Below are positions 7,990-16,647 of a stretch of 64,000 nucleotides of DNA, piece after piece (position 1 is the first letter of the stretch; each line of letters starts with the position of its first letter). The notes below the pieces were generated by a model that did no database searches, was not told the DNA's origin, and worked only from the letters and a program-made list of their open reading frames with translations. A program made the translations under genes and the position numbers. This DNA comes from Bauldia sp. (GTDB taxonomy: Bacteria; Pseudomonadota; Alphaproteobacteria; Rhizobiales; Kaistiaceae): NCBI GenBank assembly GCA_037200845.1, contig JBBCGQ010000001.1, forward strand, positions 2,896,001 to 2,960,000, read 5' to 3'.

Positions 7990-8895
7990 TCAGCTCCTCT
8001 TCATCTTGGGGTCGAGCGCGTCACGCAGCCCGTCGCCGACCAGATTGATCGACAGGACGGTGATGAGAATAGCGATACCGGGGAGCGTGACTACCCACCA
8101 CGCGCTGAGAATGAATTCGCGCGCGTCGGCGAGCATCGTGCCCCACTCCGGCGTCGGCGGCTGGGCGCCGAGGCCGAGGAAGCCCAGCGCCGAGGCCTCG
8201 AGGATGGCGTTGGAGAACGACAGCGTCCCCTGCACGATGAGCGGCGCCAGGCAGTTGGGCAGAATGGTGATGAACATCAGCCGCACGTGGCCGGCGCCGG
8301 CGATGCGCGCGGCGACGACGTATTCCTTGTTGCGCTCCGTGATCACGCTGGCGCGCGTCAGGCGCGCGAAATGTGGCTGCAGCACCAGCGCGATCGCCAG
8401 CATCGCGTTGAACAGCCCCGGCCCGAGGATCGCCACCAGCACCAGCGCCAAGAGCAGCGAGGGGAACGCCAGGATGACGTCCATGACGCGCATGATCACG
8501 GTATCGACGACGCCGCCGACATAGCCGGCGATAAGGCCGAGCACGACGCCGCCGACCAGCGCCAGCGTCACCACCACGGTGCCGATGAGCAGCGAATAGC
8601 GGGCGCCGAAGATCAGGCGCGAGAGCATGTCGCGGCCGATGGGGTCGGTGCCGAGGATGAACCGCCAGGTGCCGCCCTCCTCCCACACCGGCGGCTTCAG
8701 GAACGAGTCGCGGTACTGCTCGGTCGGGTCGTACGGCGCGATCAGCGGCGCCGTGACCGCGAGCACCACGAGCAGCCCGAAGACGACCAGCCCGACGACG
8801 GCGCCGCGGCTTTCCGAGAAATAGATCCACGTCTCGCGCAGCAGCCCCGGCGGCTTGCGGACCGGCACCTCGATGGGGGAAACGGCGAGGGTCAT
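7990..8895 (-). CDS. Peptide/nickel ABC transporter permease (DppC-like)
   Basis: 301-residue inner-membrane permease. It has an N-terminal cytoplasmic tail, one membrane segment (about 31-53) and the OppC_N-type extracytoplasmic loop with ILGTDPIGRDMLSRLIFGAR. Five further transmembrane helices form the binding-protein-dependent permease domain. The coupling motif lies near EASALGFLGLGAQPPTPEWG. It lies 15 bases downstream of the partner permease and belongs to the same operon. Confidence 0.93.
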   Translation of the reverse strand: MTLAVSPIEVPVRKPPGLLRETWIYFSESRGAVVGLVVFGLLVVLAVTAPLIAPYDPTEQYRDSFLKPPVWEEGGTWRFILGTDPIGRDMLSRLIFGARYSLLIGTVVVTLALVGGVVLGLIAGYVGGVVDTVIMRVMDVILAFPSLLLALVLVAILGPGLFNAMLAIALVLQPHFARLTRASVITERNKEYVVAARIAGAGHVRLMFITILPNCLAPLIVQGTLSFSNAILEASALGFLGLGAQPPTPEWGTMLADAREFILSAWWVVTLPGIAILITVLSINLVGDGLRDALDPKMKRS

Positions 8896-8910
8896 GGGCG
8901 GGCGGCGCTC

Positions 8911-9918
8911 TCAGGCATGCCGGATACGCGGGTTGATCAGCCCGTAGAGCACGTCGACCACCAGGTTGACGACCATGACGATCAGCGCGATCAGCAGCAG
9001 ACCGCCCTGCACGACAAAATAGTCGCGCTTGGCAATCGCGTCGACCATCCATTTGCCGATCCCCGGCCACGAGAAGATCGTCTCGGTGAGGATGGCGCCG
9101 GCCATCAGCACGCCGACCTGCAGGCCGATGGTGGTGATCACCGGGATGAGCGCATTGCGGAGCGCGTGGACGCCGACGACGCGGAGCTGGGGGAGGCCCT
9201 TGGCGCGGGCGGTGCGCACGTAGTTGTCGCCGAGCACCTCAAGCATCGCAGAGCGCGTCTGGCGCGCGATCACGGCGAGCGGGATGGTGGCAAGCACGAT
9301 GGTCGGCAGGAGCAGGTGGCCGAGCGCCGAGCGGAACGCGCCCGGCGTTCCGTCGATCAGGCTGTCGATCAGCATGAAGCCGGTCACCGGCTTGAAGAAA
9401 TAGGCGAGGTCGATGCGGCCCGACACCGGCGTCCAGTGCAGCGTGCCCGAAAACAGGATGATGAGCAGCAGGCCCCACCAGAAGATGGGCATCGAGTAGC
9501 CGACAAGCGCGACGCCCATCGTCGCCTGGTCGACGACCGTTCCGCGCCGGACGGCGGCGAGGATGCCGATCGGCACGCCGACGACGATCGACAGCACGAT
9601 GGCGCAGAGCGCGAGCTCCAGCGTCGCCGGGAAGCGCGCGAAGAATTCGGTGACCACCGGCCGTTTCGTGGCGAACGAATATCCGAGATCGCCGTGCGCC
9701 AGCGCTCCAAGATAATTCGCGTACTGTTTCCACAATGGCAGGTCGAGGCCGAGCTGGGTCATGATCTCGGCGTGGCGTTCGGGCGAGACGCCGTGCTCGC
9801 CGGCAAGCGCCGCCACCGGGTCGCCCGGCAGCACGTGAATGAACAGGAAGGCGACGATGGTGATGCCGATGAACGTCGGCACGATGACCACGAGGCGATG
9901 GAGGAGGAAGCGGATCAT
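8911..9918 (-). CDS. Peptide/nickel ABC transporter permease (DppB-like)
   Basis: 335-residue permease with the classic DppB N-terminus (MIRFLLHRLVVIVPTFIGIT, first membrane helix) and HVLPGDPVAAL. The permease core (about 95-330) includes YVRTARAKGLPQLRVVGVHA, the EAA-like loop that contacts the ATPase, and ETIFSWPGIGKWMVDAI near the end. It is the first gene of the transport operon proper. A terminator at 10041-10075 separates it from the binding-protein gene, so expression of permeases and binding protein can differ. Confidence 0.94.
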   Translation of the reverse strand: MIRFLLHRLVVIVPTFIGITIVAFLFIHVLPGDPVAALAGEHGVSPERHAEIMTQLGLDLPLWKQYANYLGALAHGDLGYSFATKRPVVTEFFARFPATLELALCAIVLSIVVGVPIGILAAVRRGTVVDQATMGVALVGYSMPIFWWGLLLIILFSGTLHWTPVSGRIDLAYFFKPVTGFMLIDSLIDGTPGAFRSALGHLLLPTIVLATIPLAVIARQTRSAMLEVLGDNYVRTARAKGLPQLRVVGVHALRNALIPVITTIGLQVGVLMAGAILTETIFSWPGIGKWMVDAIAKRDYFVVQGGLLLIALIVMVVNLVVDVLYGLINPRIRHA

Positions 9919-10040
9919 TTTCGCCGTGCAGCCTGCCGGTCACCTGTCGGCGACGGCTTCATGAGGTCCGGCTGTCGAGGGCGGGCGATCGGCCGCAAGC
10001 GGAGCGTGACGTTGATCTCGGATGGCCCGACAGACCAGAG

Positions 10041-10071
10041 AAAAGGGGCACCGGATTGCTCCGGCGCCCCT
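10041..10071 (-). terminator. Rho-independent terminator after the binding-protein gene
   Basis: On the minus strand GGGGCGCCGG pairs with CCGGTGCCCC around a six-base loop (one mismatch), followed by TTTTC. It lies 14 bases after the stop of the substrate-binding protein and before the permease genes. Partial readthrough would give more binding protein than membrane components, the usual stoichiometry for such importers. Confidence 0.75.
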
Positions 10072-10084
10072 CGTTTGGTTCAGG

Positions 10085-11686
10085 CTACTCGGTCTTGTCC
10101 ACGCCGTTGAAGCGATGGTAGCCGAGCGGGTCCTGGGCAAAGTCCACGACCTTCTTGCTGGTCGCCACGAACTGCACGGAGTGTGCGATCGTCGCCCACG
10201 GAGCCTCTTGCTTGAAGAGCTCCGCCGCCTGCGCATAGATCTTGGCGCGCTCGCCCTGATCGAAGGTTGCCTTGCCCTTCGCGATCAGCGCGTCGTAGTC
10301 CTTGTTGCACCACTGCGCGCGGTTGTTGGAACCGACCGCGGCACAGGTGAGCAGCACGCCGAGGAAGTTGTCGGGGTCGGAGTTATCCGCACCCCAGCCG
10401 ACCATGACGACGCCGTCACGATCGACCTTCGACGACTCTGCCAGGTACGTCGGCCAGTCGCCGATCGAGAACAGCTCGACGTCGACGCCGATGGCCTTCC
10501 AGTCGGCCTGCACCAGTTCGCCCATGCGCTTGCCGTTCGGATTGTACGGACGGGCAACCGGCATCCACCAAAGCTTCAGCTTGAGGTTTGACTGGCCGGC
10601 GTCGGCGAGCAGCTTCTTGGCCGCGTCCGGATCGTAGGCATCGTCGACGACGGCGTCGTCGTAACCCCACGAGGCCGGCGGCAGCGGCTCCTTGGCGATC
10701 TGCGCGTTGCCGGCGTAGACGCCCTCGAGGATCGCCTGCTTGTTGATGGCCATGTTGAGCGCCTTGCGGACGCGCACGTCATCGAACGGCTTCTGCTGCG
10801 TGTTGTAGGCGAGGAAGCCGACGTTGAGGCCCTGCGTCTGGAAGACCTGGAGATTCGGGTCCGCCTTGAGGCCAGGGATGTCGGCCGGGATCGGATACGG
10901 AATCACGTCGCAGTCGCCGGCCTTGAGGGCCTGCTCGGCGGCCGCCGGCTCCTTGGTGATCTGGAAGACCAGGGTGTCGATCTTCTGCTTGTCGCCCCAG
11001 TAGTCCGGGTTGGCCTTGTAGCGGATGGTCGCGTCCGTCTGGTAGTCGACGAACGTGAACGGGCCGGTGCCGACGGGCTTAAGGTTGAGGTCGCCGAGGT
11101 TGCCGGCCTTCTGAAGCTGGTCGGCATATTCCTTCGAGACGATCGACAGGTAGTCGGTCGGGAAGTTCACGAACACGGTCGAGTCGGCCGAGTTGAAGGT
11201 GAACTTCACGGTGTAGTCGTCGACCTTGGTGATGTCCTTCACCGCGGCGCCGAAGCCGGTCGAATCCCAGTACTGCCAGGTGATGCCCGGCGCGTAGGTG
11301 TACCACGGGCTCGTCTTGTCGCGCTGGCGGTTGAACGAGAACAGCACGTCATCGGCATTGAAGTCGCGCGTCGGCTTGAAGTAGTCGGTCGTCTGGAACT
11401 TCACGCCCTTGCGGAGATGAAAGGTGATCTCGGTGCCGTCCTGCGAGATGTCCCAGCTCTCGGCGAGACTCGGGACGATGTCGGTGCCGCCCTTCTTGAA
11501 GTCGACCAGGCGGTCATAGATCGTGCGCGACGAGGCATCGAAGGTCGTGCCGGCAGTCCACGGCGCCGGGTCGAAGCCTTCCGGCGAGCCTTCCGAACAA
11601 TAGACGAGCTGCTTGGCGGCATAGGCGTTGCCGGCCATGCCGAGCGCAAGCACGGCCGCGGCCGCGAAGTACGCAATACGTTTCAT
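10085..11686 (-). CDS. ABC transporter substrate-binding protein, family 5 (DppA/OppA-like)
   Basis: 533 residues with a Sec signal peptide (1-22, cleavage after GNAYA). The mature protein is a family-5 solute-binding protein: [20 protein letters not shown] at the N-terminus, then [18 protein letters not shown] and [14 protein letters not shown] segments. DppA-type proteins with this N-terminus bind dipeptides or heme. The start ATG at 11686 follows a good GGAGG site. Its paralogue lies directly upstream at 12035-13630, separated by a palindromic repeat. It feeds the permease/ATPase set downstream. Confidence 0.93.
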   Translation of the reverse strand: MKRIAYFAAAAVLALGMAGNAYAAKQLVYCSEGSPEGFDPAPWTAGTTFDASSRTIYDRLVDFKKGGTDIVPSLAESWDISQDGTEITFHLRKGVKFQTTDYFKPTRDFNADDVLFSFNRQRDKTSPWYTYAPGITWQYWDSTGFGAAVKDITKVDDYTVKFTFNSADSTVFVNFPTDYLSIVSKEYADQLQKAGNLGDLNLKPVGTGPFTFVDYQTDATIRYKANPDYWGDKQKIDTLVFQITKEPAAAEQALKAGDCDVIPYPIPADIPGLKADPNLQVFQTQGLNVGFLAYNTQQKPFDDVRVRKALNMAINKQAILEGVYAGNAQIAKEPLPPASWGYDDAVVDDAYDPDAAKKLLADAGQSNLKLKLWWMPVARPYNPNGKRMGELVQADWKAIGVDVELFSIGDWPTYLAESSKVDRDGVVMVGWGADNSDPDNFLGVLLTCAAVGSNNRAQWCNKDYDALIAKGKATFDQGERAKIYAQAAELFKQEAPWATIAHSVQFVATSKKVVDFAQDPLGYHRFNGVDKTE

Positions 11687-11866
11687 TGGGAACCTCCAAC
11701 TGGATGCCGCTTTTTTGGCGGCGCTCATGTCCCTTCGCCCCGGATTCCGCGCGAACAGGCGGACCAGCCCCGGGAGGGTTGATCTCAATCGACCGCAGCC
11801 GGCGCGCGAATGCAAGAAGGAAAATGTCACGAAGGTGTGGTGGGCGTCGCTTTGCGCCCGCGAAGG

Positions 11867-12011
11867 CACCCCTCCCCAAAACGCCTTCGGCGTTTTGACC
11901 CTCCCGCAAGGGGAGGGTTCGGCTTGTTGAAACATCGCGCTCCAACAAACTCCCCTTGAGCCCTCCCCTTGCGGGAGGGCCAAAACCGCATGGCGGTTTT
12001 GGGGAGGGGTG
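11867..12011. repeat. Intergenic palindromic repeat, family A copy 2
   Basis: The same architecture as the copy at 1497: terminal CACCCCTCCCC and GGGGAGGGGTG, two internal hairpins of the AAAACGC/GCGTTTT and CCCTCCC/GGGAGGG type, and a unique spacer. It fills most of the 348-base gap between the two family-5 binding-protein genes (11687-12034). The rest of that gap shows only the ribosome site of the downstream gene. Confidence 0.85.
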
Positions 12012-12034
12012 TCTCTCCTCCTCGCCAACGTCGG

Positions 12035-13630
12035 CTACCCGCCGATATCAGCCTTGGCAAAGTTGTGCCGCCCCAGCGGATCGGCAACCACCCCGGTCAC
12101 CGTCTTGCGCATCGGCACGCTTACCAGCGTATGCGCGATGGCCGTGAGCGGCGCCTGGTCGAGCACGATCTTCTGCGCCTCGCTGTAGAGCGTCGCCTGC
12201 GTGGCCGGATCGGTCGCCGCGCGCGCCGCGCCGAGAGCCTTGGTGAAATTCGGATCGCACCACTCCGTCCGGTTCGACTGGCCGACCGCCTCGCACGACA
12301 GGAGCAACGCGAGATAGTCGCCCGGGTCGCCGTTGTCGCTGGTCCAGCCGATGAGCACCGCGCTGTCGCGCTTCTTGTCGGTCGACTGCCTGAGATAATC
12401 GCCGAGCAGGTCGGGCGTCTCGACCGTCGCGGTCACGCCGACCTTGGCGAGATCGGCGGCGATCAGCGTCGCCGTCTTGGCAAGATCCGGGCTGTAGGGC
12501 CGCGGCGTCCTGGTTGCGAGCAGCTTGATGCTGAGGTTGCTGACGCGCGCCTCGGCAAGCAGCGCCTTGGCGCCCTCGACGTTGTAGGTATCGCCGAGCA
12601 GCTTGCCGTCGTAGCCGGCCATCGTATTCGGCATGACGCTGTTGGAGGCATTGGCGGCGCCGCCGTAGACCTGATCGACGATCGCCTGCCGGTCGATCGC
12701 CATGCCGAGCGCCTTGCGCACGCGCGGATCGGAAAACTTCGGATCGGTCGCGTTGTAGGCGAGGAAGGCGACGTCGGTGCGCTCGCCGGAAACGAGCTTG
12801 AGGTTGGCGTCGGACTTCGCGGCAGCGAGCGCGACCGCATCCGGCGCCGCCATCACCTGGCAGGCGCCCGCCTGCAGCTTCGCCAGGCGATCCGCCGCGC
12901 CGGGCACGATGGCGAAGTTGAGATTCGATATCGGCGGGATGCCGGCCCAGTAGTCGCGGTTGGCGACCATGTAGAGGCCCTGCCCGGCGTTGTAGACGAT
13001 GTACGAAAACGGGCCCGTGCCTACGGGCAACTGGTCGAGCTGCTCCGGCGTCTTCGCCTTGGTGAGGCTGTCGGCGTATTCCTTGGAAAGGATCGAGGCG
13101 AAATCCATCGCGAGGTCGGCGAGGATGCCGGGGTCGGGCCGCGCCAGTGTCACCCTCACCGTCGTCGCGTTCACCTTCTCGACCGCCCTCACCAGCGTAT
13201 CGAGGCCCATCGCCGAGAAGTACGGCCACGAGCCGCCGGCGTAGTTGTACCAGGCGTTCTTCTTGTCGCGCTGGCGGTTGATCGAGAAGACGACGTCGTC
13301 GGCGTTGAGCGTGCGCGTCGGCGTAAAGTACGCCGTCGTATGAAACTTGACGCCGTCGCGGAGGTGGAAGGTGTAGACCTTGCCGTCCGCCGACACGTCC
13401 CAGCTTTCCGCGAGGCCGGGCTGCACCGCGGTCGAGCCCGGCACGAAGGAGACGAGACGATCGTAGAACACCTGCGCCGAGGCATCGAACGTCGCGCCCA
13501 TGAGATGGGGCGCCGGATCGAAGCCTTCCGGGGCGGCCTCCGAGCAGTAGGTGAGGATTTTCGCTTGCGCCACCGAGCCAAGGCCAACGGCAAAAACCGC
13601 CGCAAGCAGCGCTGAAGTCACGGACCGCAT
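12035..13630 (-). CDS. ABC transporter substrate-binding protein, family 5, paralogue
   Basis: 531 residues with a signal peptide (about 1-23, cleavage near AQA-KI). The mature N-terminus, [20 protein letters not shown], is nearly the same as in the downstream binding protein. It keeps the family motifs DDVVFSINRQRDKKNAWYNY and LPVGTGPFSYIVYN. The two are diverged paralogues and probably widen the substrate range of the single transporter encoded downstream. A palindromic repeat separates them. Confidence 0.92.
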   Translation of the reverse strand: MRSVTSALLAAVFAVGLGSVAQAKILTYCSEAAPEGFDPAPHLMGATFDASAQVFYDRLVSFVPGSTAVQPGLAESWDVSADGKVYTFHLRDGVKFHTTAYFTPTRTLNADDVVFSINRQRDKKNAWYNYAGGSWPYFSAMGLDTLVRAVEKVNATTVRVTLARPDPGILADLAMDFASILSKEYADSLTKAKTPEQLDQLPVGTGPFSYIVYNAGQGLYMVANRDYWAGIPPISNLNFAIVPGAADRLAKLQAGACQVMAAPDAVALAAAKSDANLKLVSGERTDVAFLAYNATDPKFSDPRVRKALGMAIDRQAIVDQVYGGAANASNSVMPNTMAGYDGKLLGDTYNVEGAKALLAEARVSNLSIKLLATRTPRPYSPDLAKTATLIAADLAKVGVTATVETPDLLGDYLRQSTDKKRDSAVLIGWTSDNGDPGDYLALLLSCEAVGQSNRTEWCDPNFTKALGAARAATDPATQATLYSEAQKIVLDQAPLTAIAHTLVSVPMRKTVTGVVADPLGRHNFAKADIGG

Positions 13631-13780
13631 GGTGATTCCCCTAGATCAGACCCCGCCCCGAGGCGGCGGCCCTTGTATCGCGCCCGGGCGATGCTGTCAT
13701 TGGCGCCGGTCACAGGCAACCCGGGGCGCTCCGGATGCGCGACCATTCCACGAGTAATGGAGCGCGGACCGATCCTCCCC

Positions 13781-13895
13781 TCCGCTTTCCCCGCAAAGGC
13801 GGGGACTCAGGAGGTGAGATTGTGCGGGACGGTGCGGCGGCTTCGGTCGCGGCCTATCCCTATACCTGGACCCCGCTTTCGCCGGGGAAGCGGAG
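13781..13895. repeat. Intergenic palindromic repeat, family B copy 1 (divergent)
   Basis: TCCGCTTTCCCCGCAAAGGC GGGGA at the left is mirrored by CCCCGCTTTCGCCGGGGAAGCGGA at the right, about 115 bases end to end. It belongs to the same family as the better-conserved copies at 22806 and 33323. It abuts the stop of the FAD-oxidase gene and may act as its transcription end. Confidence 0.65.
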
Positions 13896-13897
13896 GA

Positions 13898-15268
13898 TCA
13901 CGCCGCCGGCGGCCACGCCTTCAGTTTCCCCGGATTCATCAGCCCATACGGATCGGCACGCGACTTGAACGCCGCCTGCGGCGCGTCGGTGCGTTTCCAG
14001 CCGGCGTTGTCGAGGACGTAGGTGTGCGGGCTGGAAACCGAGGCGCCCGTTTTCTCGATGATGGCGACGACCTCCGCCAGCCGCTCGGGCGAGCGGTAGC
14101 GGAGCAGCGGCAGCGCCGAGACGAAAACGCGGCCGAAGCGGCGCTGGAACTCGAGATGCTGGAGCATCTCGTCGCCGAGCGCCTGCTCCAGTTCGGCGAC
14201 CACCGCCAGTTCGCGACCCTCGGGGTAGCGCACCTGCAGGTAGGTGATCGTGGGCTCGACCTTCAGCGCGTGCAGCGTCGTATGGTTCCACGTGTACTCG
14301 TAGAGCGGCGGCATGGTGCCGTGGCCGTCGAAGGCGGCGGCCTCGGCTTCCGCCGCGCTGCGTTCGTAGACGATGGCACCGCCATGCTCGGCGACGAGAT
14401 CGGCGAGCTGCCCCGCCTGCGGCTCCGAGACCATCACCACCGCCATCGCACGACCCGGCGGCACCAGCGGCGCCAGCCGCTTCAGCATCGGCGGAATGCG
14501 CGCATCGAAGATGCCGATCTCCTTCTTGGCGACGCCCTCCGCCGCGGCGAGCGCCCATCCGAATTTCGCCGCCCCGGCAAGCGAGGGAAACGCCGCAACG
14601 CGCTCTGCCCACGGCTGCCACGGCGCCAGCGGCACCGCGACCTCGGTGATGATGCCGTTGACGCCGTAGGCGTGCAGCACCTTGAGGATATCGCGGCCGG
14701 TGAGTTCGACGATGCGCGGCGTCTCCTCCACGGTCACCACCTCCAGCGCCAGCACCGCGCCGGGATCGGATATCTGCCCCCACGTGCACGAGCCGCACCC
14801 CGCCGCGCCGCCGGCGATGAAGCCGCCGATGGTCGCCTGCTTGCGCGTCGAGGGATGGAAGCGGAGCTCCCAGCGATCGGCCCGCAAGGCCTTGTCGATC
14901 TCGAGCAGCCGCGCGCCTGCCTCGAACCGCCCTGCCCCCGGCACCACCTCGACGACGCGATCGAGATTGGCCATGTCGAGGATGACGCCGCCGGCAAGCG
15001 GCACCGCCTGCCCGTAGTTGCCGGTGCCGCCGCCGCGCACCGTCAGCGGCACGCGATGGCGCGCGCACGCGGCGGCGATGCGGATCACCTCGGCCTTGGT
15101 CTCTGGAAGCACGACGAGATCGGCGCGCTTGTCGTCGAGCTGGGCTTTCAGGATCGGCGAGAACCAGAAGAAGTCGCGGCTCTTGAGCCTCACGGTCGCC
15201 GCGTCGTCGGCCTGTTCGATGCCGGCGAGTTCGGCGCGGAGCGCGACGAGGCCCGTCAGGGCGTCCAC
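13898..15268 (-). CDS. FAD-binding oxidoreductase (PCMH/glycolate-oxidase type)
   Basis: 456 residues. The FAD-binding PCMH domain (about 45-220) carries RGGGTGNYGQAVPLAGGVIL, the pyrophosphate loop, and FIAGGAAGCGSCTWG. The C-terminal substrate domain ends with the typical DPYGLMNPGKLKAW motif. It is a clear paralogue of the oxidase at 22928-24340 (both begin RDFFW(F/Y)SP(I/V)LK). A GTG start at 15268 is chosen because it leaves only a 13-base overlap with the upstream creatininase-family gene; a longer reading would run through that gene. The family oxidises 2-hydroxy acids or similar; the substrate here is unknown. Confidence 0.85.
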   Translation of the reverse strand: MDALTGLVALRAELAGIEQADDAATVRLKSRDFFWFSPILKAQLDDKRADLVVLPETKAEVIRIAAACARHRVPLTVRGGGTGNYGQAVPLAGGVILDMANLDRVVEVVPGAGRFEAGARLLEIDKALRADRWELRFHPSTRKQATIGGFIAGGAAGCGSCTWGQISDPGAVLALEVVTVEETPRIVELTGRDILKVLHAYGVNGIITEVAVPLAPWQPWAERVAAFPSLAGAAKFGWALAAAEGVAKKEIGIFDARIPPMLKRLAPLVPPGRAMAVVMVSEPQAGQLADLVAEHGGAIVYERSAAEAEAAAFDGHGTMPPLYEYTWNHTTLHALKVEPTITYLQVRYPEGRELAVVAELEQALGDEMLQHLEFQRRFGRVFVSALPLLRYRSPERLAEVVAIIEKTGASVSSPHTYVLDNAGWKRTDAPQAAFKSRADPYGLMNPGKLKAWPPAA

Positions 15269-16053
15269 AGCCGGCCCACATCGAAGGCGGCGACATCGGC
15301 ACACAGCTCGACAAAGCCGCGCGCCTGATGATCGACGATCGCCCTGCCCTTCTCCGCCGTCGCCTTCGCCGCGTTGCCGACGGTCCCCTTGGGGTTCAGG
15401 TCCTGCGCCTTCCAGCCGAATTGGTGCAGGCCGTGGGCGCGCAGATGCTTGAACTCGGCGAAGAACGAAAGCTGGGTCGAGCGGAAATCCTCGGCCAGCT
15501 CCATCTTCACGAGATCCGGCCGGAAATGCAGCATCTCCGACGTCTCGTAGTCGCCGCCGTGGATGCCGTAGGCCGACTCCTCCGCCGACGCGACGCCTTC
15601 CGGATATCCGAAACGCGACCACGCCGTGCCGACCGCCAGCATGTCGTGCCGCACGCGCAGCTCGCGTGTGACGATGTCCACCATCGGCACGTTGCCGCCG
15701 TGCGAATTGACGATGATCAGTTTCTCGACGCCGGCGCGATGCACGCTGTCGCCGATCTCGATCCAGAGCTTCGTCGTCGACTCCCAGGTCGAGGTGAGCG
15801 TGCCCGGCGACGAGATGTGCTCGTTCGATTTTCCCACCGCCTGCACCGGCAGGAACGTGACGGCCGCGCTCTCCGGCAGCAGCTCGATCACGCGCTTGAT
15901 CATGCCCTCGGCGATGCAGGTATCGGTGTAGACCGGCAGGTGCGGCCCATGCTGCTCGATCGCCGCCACCGGCAGCACGGCGATCCACGACGACGTGTCG
16001 CTGTCGGCGAAGTCGCGGGTGGTCATTTCGTGCCAGTAGCGGCGGGGGAGCAT
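15256..16053 (-). CDS. Creatininase family protein (creatinine amidohydrolase-like)
   Basis: 265-residue metal-dependent amidohydrolase. The metal-ligand motifs are all present: PVAAIEQHGPHLPVYTDT (Glu and His ligands, about 27-44), the INSHGGN loop (about 113-119, HGGNVPMVD) and the C-terminal YGIHGGDYETSEML. This is the fold of creatininase, and also of FAPy deformylase and mycofactocin MftE. Given the neighbouring purine/pyrimidine-type enzymes, an amide or formamide substrate is plausible but not shown. It overlaps the downstream oxidase start and is preceded by the BrnA antitoxin stop with no gap. Confidence 0.88.
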   Translation of the reverse strand: MLPRRYWHEMTTRDFADSDTSSWIAVLPVAAIEQHGPHLPVYTDTCIAEGMIKRVIELLPESAAVTFLPVQAVGKSNEHISSPGTLTSTWESTTKLWIEIGDSVHRAGVEKLIIVNSHGGNVPMVDIVTRELRVRHDMLAVGTAWSRFGYPEGVASAEESAYGIHGGDYETSEMLHFRPDLVKMELAEDFRSTQLSFFAEFKHLRAHGLHQFGWKAQDLNPKGTVGNAAKATAEKGRAIVDHQARGFVELCADVAAFDVGRLWTP

Positions 16054-16344
16054 CTATTTCAGACCCGCGGCCTTGCGCAGCGCGTCATTCATGCGGCTCT
16101 GCCAGCCTTCGCCACCGGCCTTGAATTTCGCCAGCACGTCCGGATCGATGCGCAGCGATACGAGTTTCTTGGTCGGCGTCTTTTGTGGACCGCGGGCTCG
16201 ACGCGTCTCCAGCGCATCGAAAAATCGCTTCGGCAACACGTCCCGGCCACGCCGGGCGCGCCGAAAGTCTTCGGCGGTCCATTCATGTTTCTCGGAAACG
16301 ACCTTCATGTCAGCGGCCGTATAGCCCTTAGCCGTTTTGCTCAT
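16054..16344 (-). CDS. brnA: BrnA family antitoxin
   Basis: 96 residues. The N-terminal half includes YTAADMKVVSEKHEWTAEDF, and the C-terminal part has a ribbon-helix-helix-like VSLRIDPDVLAKFKAGG (about 66-82) and WQSRMNDALRKAAGLK, typical of BrnA. It should neutralise BrnT and bind the operon promoter. Its start overlaps the toxin gene by 17 bases, the usual toxin-first order of brnTA. Its stop is directly followed by the creatininase gene, so readthrough is possible. Confidence 0.9.
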   Translation of the reverse strand: MSKTAKGYTAADMKVVSEKHEWTAEDFRRARRGRDVLPKRFFDALETRRARGPQKTPTKKLVSLRIDPDVLAKFKAGGEGWQSRMNDALRKAAGLK

Positions 16345-16585
16345 ATAGACCTCGCTCCTTGGCGTTTGCCGGACGCATGCCTACGATTGAGATCGCCTCA
16401 GTTCCCAAGCGCGCATAGACAACGACCACTATCTTCCCGCGGAGCAGCCCAACCGCTTTGAGCCGGCGAGAGTGACTGGGAGTGATAAAGGCATCGGCCC
16501 AGCCAAAATCATCGATGTCGGCAAAGTCGAGCCTATGCTTCGACAGATTCGCAAGGCGCTTTGGTTCATCCCAGACGATGATCAT
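16328..16585 (-). CDS. brnT: BrnT family ribonuclease toxin
   Basis: 85 residues. It has the BrnT hallmarks: IVWDEPKRLANLSKHRLDFA at the N-terminus, an RGKIVVVVYA core strand (about 49-58) and the C-terminal ISIVGMRPANAKERGLYE. BrnT is a RelE-fold mRNA endoribonuclease expressed on stress. It is the first gene of the pair and overlaps brnA. Length and motifs are complete, so the module is probably functional. Confidence 0.92.
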   Translation of the reverse strand: MIIVWDEPKRLANLSKHRLDFADIDDFGWADAFITPSHSRRLKAVGLLRGKIVVVVYARLGTEAISIVGMRPANAKERGLYEQNG

Positions 16586-16647
16586 TGCACGTCAGCTTAT
16601 CTAGGCCGGGCTCCGCCCGTGTCAATCAAATTGTATCTACAATCTGA

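Noticed and set aside
7744..10110. 788-residue plus-strand frame
   Set aside because: It lies opposite the YbjN-like and permease genes and shows only charged low-complexity sequence.
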